This document shows, one piece after another, positions 4,349-5,370 of a stretch of 5,370 nt of DNA. The notes beneath the pieces were generated by a model, which saw nothing but the letters and a program-made list of their open reading frames with translations, ran no database searches and had not been told where the DNA came from. The stretch is from CAMLHP01 sp035712285 (lineage in GTDB: Bacteria > Gemmatimonadota > Gemmatimonadetes > Gemmatimonadales > GWC2-71-9), in the NCBI GenBank assembly GCA_035712285.1, contig DASTBA010000158.1, positions 1-5,370 on the forward strand, read 5' to 3'. Numbering within the stretch: position 1 is the stretch's first letter; each line of letters begins with the position of its first letter. The position numbers were made by a program, and so were the translations under genes.

Positions 4349-5284
4349 TTGCTCAAGAGAACACTTCGCGCCGCCTCGCTGGCGGCCACGCTCGTCCTGC
4401 CGGTGCTGGGCTGCTCCGACAACAACAGCCCCGGCGGCACGACGCAGATGTCCGTCCAGATGACCGACGCCGCCGGCGACGTGAAGGCCGCCGTGGTGAC
4501 GATCTCCGAGATCTACCTGGTCGGCAGCGGTGACCAGTCGCACGTGACACTCAGCAACACCGCCACCACCACCAACCTGCTCGACCTCGCCAACTCGACC
4601 AAGACCCTGGTGGACGCCAAGGACGTGGCCAACGGGACCTATTCCGAGCTGCGCTTCGTGATCACCGGCGGCTACCTGGAGGTGGACAACGGCGACGGCA
4701 CCACCAGCATCTTCGCCTCGTCCCCGGACTACGCCGGCCTTCCGGCCGGGGCCACCGTGGCGGGCCAGCTGCAGATGCCGAGCCTGGCGCAGAGCGGCCT
4801 CAAGGTGGACCTGCCGAGTGATGCGCTGACACTGGATGGCGGCACGGAAACGCTGCTGCTCGACTTCGATGTGTCCCAGAGCTTCGGGCATGAGGCCGGC
4901 GGCTCCGGCATGTGGGTGATGCACCCGGTGATCAAGGGGGCGAACTTCACCGCGGCCGGTTCGGTGGATGCCAAGCTGTCCCTGGCGAGCGGCGTGACGC
5001 TGCCTGACCTGAACGGCACGCCCACCACGCTCGGCGGCTTCAGCGCCGTGCTCACGAATTCGGTGGGCGGCACCGAGACGATGGCGCTCACCGACACGGA
5101 CGCCGACGGCACCTTCGATGCGAAGTTCGACTTCCTGCTGCCGGGCGACTACACCGTGACCTTTACCGGTCCGGCCGGCCTCACCTTCACGACGGATCCC
5201 GCCGGGCCGGTCGCCGCCACGGTGGCGGGCGGCGCGACGGTGGATGCCGCGGCCAGCGTGACGGCGGCATCGGTCACGCCCTGA
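4349..5284 (+). CDS. DUF4382 lipoprotein with C-terminal Ig/SdrB-like domain
   Basis: A 311-residue secreted lipoprotein. The signal MLKRTLRAASLAATLVLPVLGC ends in a lipobox (VLGC, Cys 22), followed by an Asp/Asn/Ser/Gly linker. Residues 33-198 match DUF4382, beginning MSVQMTDAAGDVKAAVVTISEIYLVG (34-59). The middle part has TYSELRFVITGGYLEV (97-112), and the domain ends with LLLDFDVSQSFGHEAGGSGMWVMHPVIKGANF (169-200). The C-terminal part (about 203-309) looks like a beta-sandwich of the carboxypeptidase-regulatory or SdrD B type, with TDTDADGTFDAKFDFLLPGDYTVTF (248-272). The D-x-D-x-D-G-x-F-D run could bind calcium. The start is TTG; its ribosome site and an in-frame stop just upstream leave no alternative, and the signal begins at once. 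DUF4382 lipoproteins are of unknown function, probably surface or periplasmic. The gene stands alone, divergent from the four-helix membrane protein. Family assignment is firm; the second domain is inferred from its pattern. Confidence 0.92.
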   Translation: MLKRTLRAASLAATLVLPVLGCSDNNSPGGTTQMSVQMTDAAGDVKAAVVTISEIYLVGSGDQSHVTLSNTATTTNLLDLANSTKTLVDAKDVANGTYSELRFVITGGYLEVDNGDGTTSIFASSPDYAGLPAGATVAGQLQMPSLAQSGLKVDLPSDALTLDGGTETLLLDFDVSQSFGHEAGGSGMWVMHPVIKGANFTAAGSVDAKLSLASGVTLPDLNGTPTTLGGFSAVLTNSVGGTETMALTDTDADGTFDAKFDFLLPGDYTVTFTGPAGLTFTTDPAGPVAATVAGGATVDAAASVTAASVTP

Positions 5285-5298
5285 TCAGCTGCCGCGCC

Positions 5299-5370
5299 TC
5301 AGCGAGCCGCCTCCGGAACTCCGGGGGCGGTTTGCGTTTCGGCACCGCCGATCTCCCCCGCCTTGAGCAG
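5299..5370 (-). other. Possible end of a minus-strand gene entering from the right
   Basis: Two minus-strand frames are open from the right edge. One stops at 5299-5301 and reads LLKAGEIGGAETQTAPGVPE then AAR. The other stops at 5274-5276, overlapping the lipoprotein end by 11 bases, and reads ...PKRKPPPEFRRRLAEARQLI then RA. The second has slightly more G/C at third positions. At this length neither can be called a gene with confidence, and both may be chance. Confidence 0.25.
5307..5330 (+). terminator. Weak terminator-like hairpin after the DUF4382 gene
   Basis: CCGCCTCCGG (5307-5316) pairs with CCGGGGGCGG (5321-5330) over 10 bp, with one G-U pair and the loop AACT. It is followed by TTTGCGTTT. 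It lies 22 bases after the lipoprotein stop, which suits a terminator, but the T-run is broken. If a minus-strand gene enters from the right, the hairpin would be within its last codons. Confidence 0.4.

Noticed and set aside
4143..4440. N-terminal extension of the four-helix membrane protein or a larger 313-residue minus-strand frame
   Set aside because: The extra sequence is Arg/Pro/Cys-rich without pattern, covers the control region and the start of the DUF4382 gene, and lacks a ribosome site.
1..5370. CRISPR array, tRNA, rRNA, transposon ends, phage or defence genes
   Set aside because: No regularly spaced repeats, RNA gene signatures, transposase motifs or paired terminal repeats are visible on either strand.

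Overview
High-GC bacterial DNA with six confident protein genes, one partial gene at the left edge and two weaker small genes. The strong G/C bias at third codon positions, the two secreted lipoproteins with short 'ACSDS'/'GCSDN' lipoboxes, the DUF4382 family and the form of the DUF983 protein together suggest a soil or freshwater Gemmatimonadota-like bacterium. That is an inference from protein style, not a computed placement. A Gram-negative-type envelope is supported directly by the outer-membrane efflux channel (TolC/CzcC type).

Left third (1-1578): a probable heavy-metal export locus. On the minus strand lies a small cysteine-containing secreted protein (520-852), followed after 133 bases by the N-terminal part of a TolC/CzcC-like outer-membrane factor. 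The latter starts at a GTG at 386 and runs off the left edge. Diverging from them on the plus strand is a compact cation-diffusion-facilitator-type transporter (927-1568). The 74-base gap between the divergent genes must hold the promoters. The transporter gene ends inside a perfect 14-bp hairpin that probably serves as a terminator for both converging genes.

Middle (1600-3645): a 426-residue secreted lipoprotein on the minus strand, with a DYND-type motif and a C-terminal 'MTGGG' domain. Diverging from it on the plus strand are a DUF983 zinc-ribbon membrane protein and a tiny single-pass membrane protein.

Right third (3615-5370): a four-helix membrane protein of unknown function on the minus strand converges on the tiny membrane protein, and their ends overlap by 31 bases. 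A divergent 206-base gap with two short hairpins separates it from a DUF4382 lipoprotein on the plus strand that starts at TTG. The last 86 bases hold a weak terminator-like hairpin and possibly the end of a minus-strand gene.

I see no CRISPR array, tRNA, rRNA, insertion sequence or phage gene. Apart from the metal-export cluster, most genes are individually transcribed envelope proteins with no evident shared pathway. The least described items are the cysteine-containing secreted protein, the MTGGG lipoprotein and the four-helix membrane protein.
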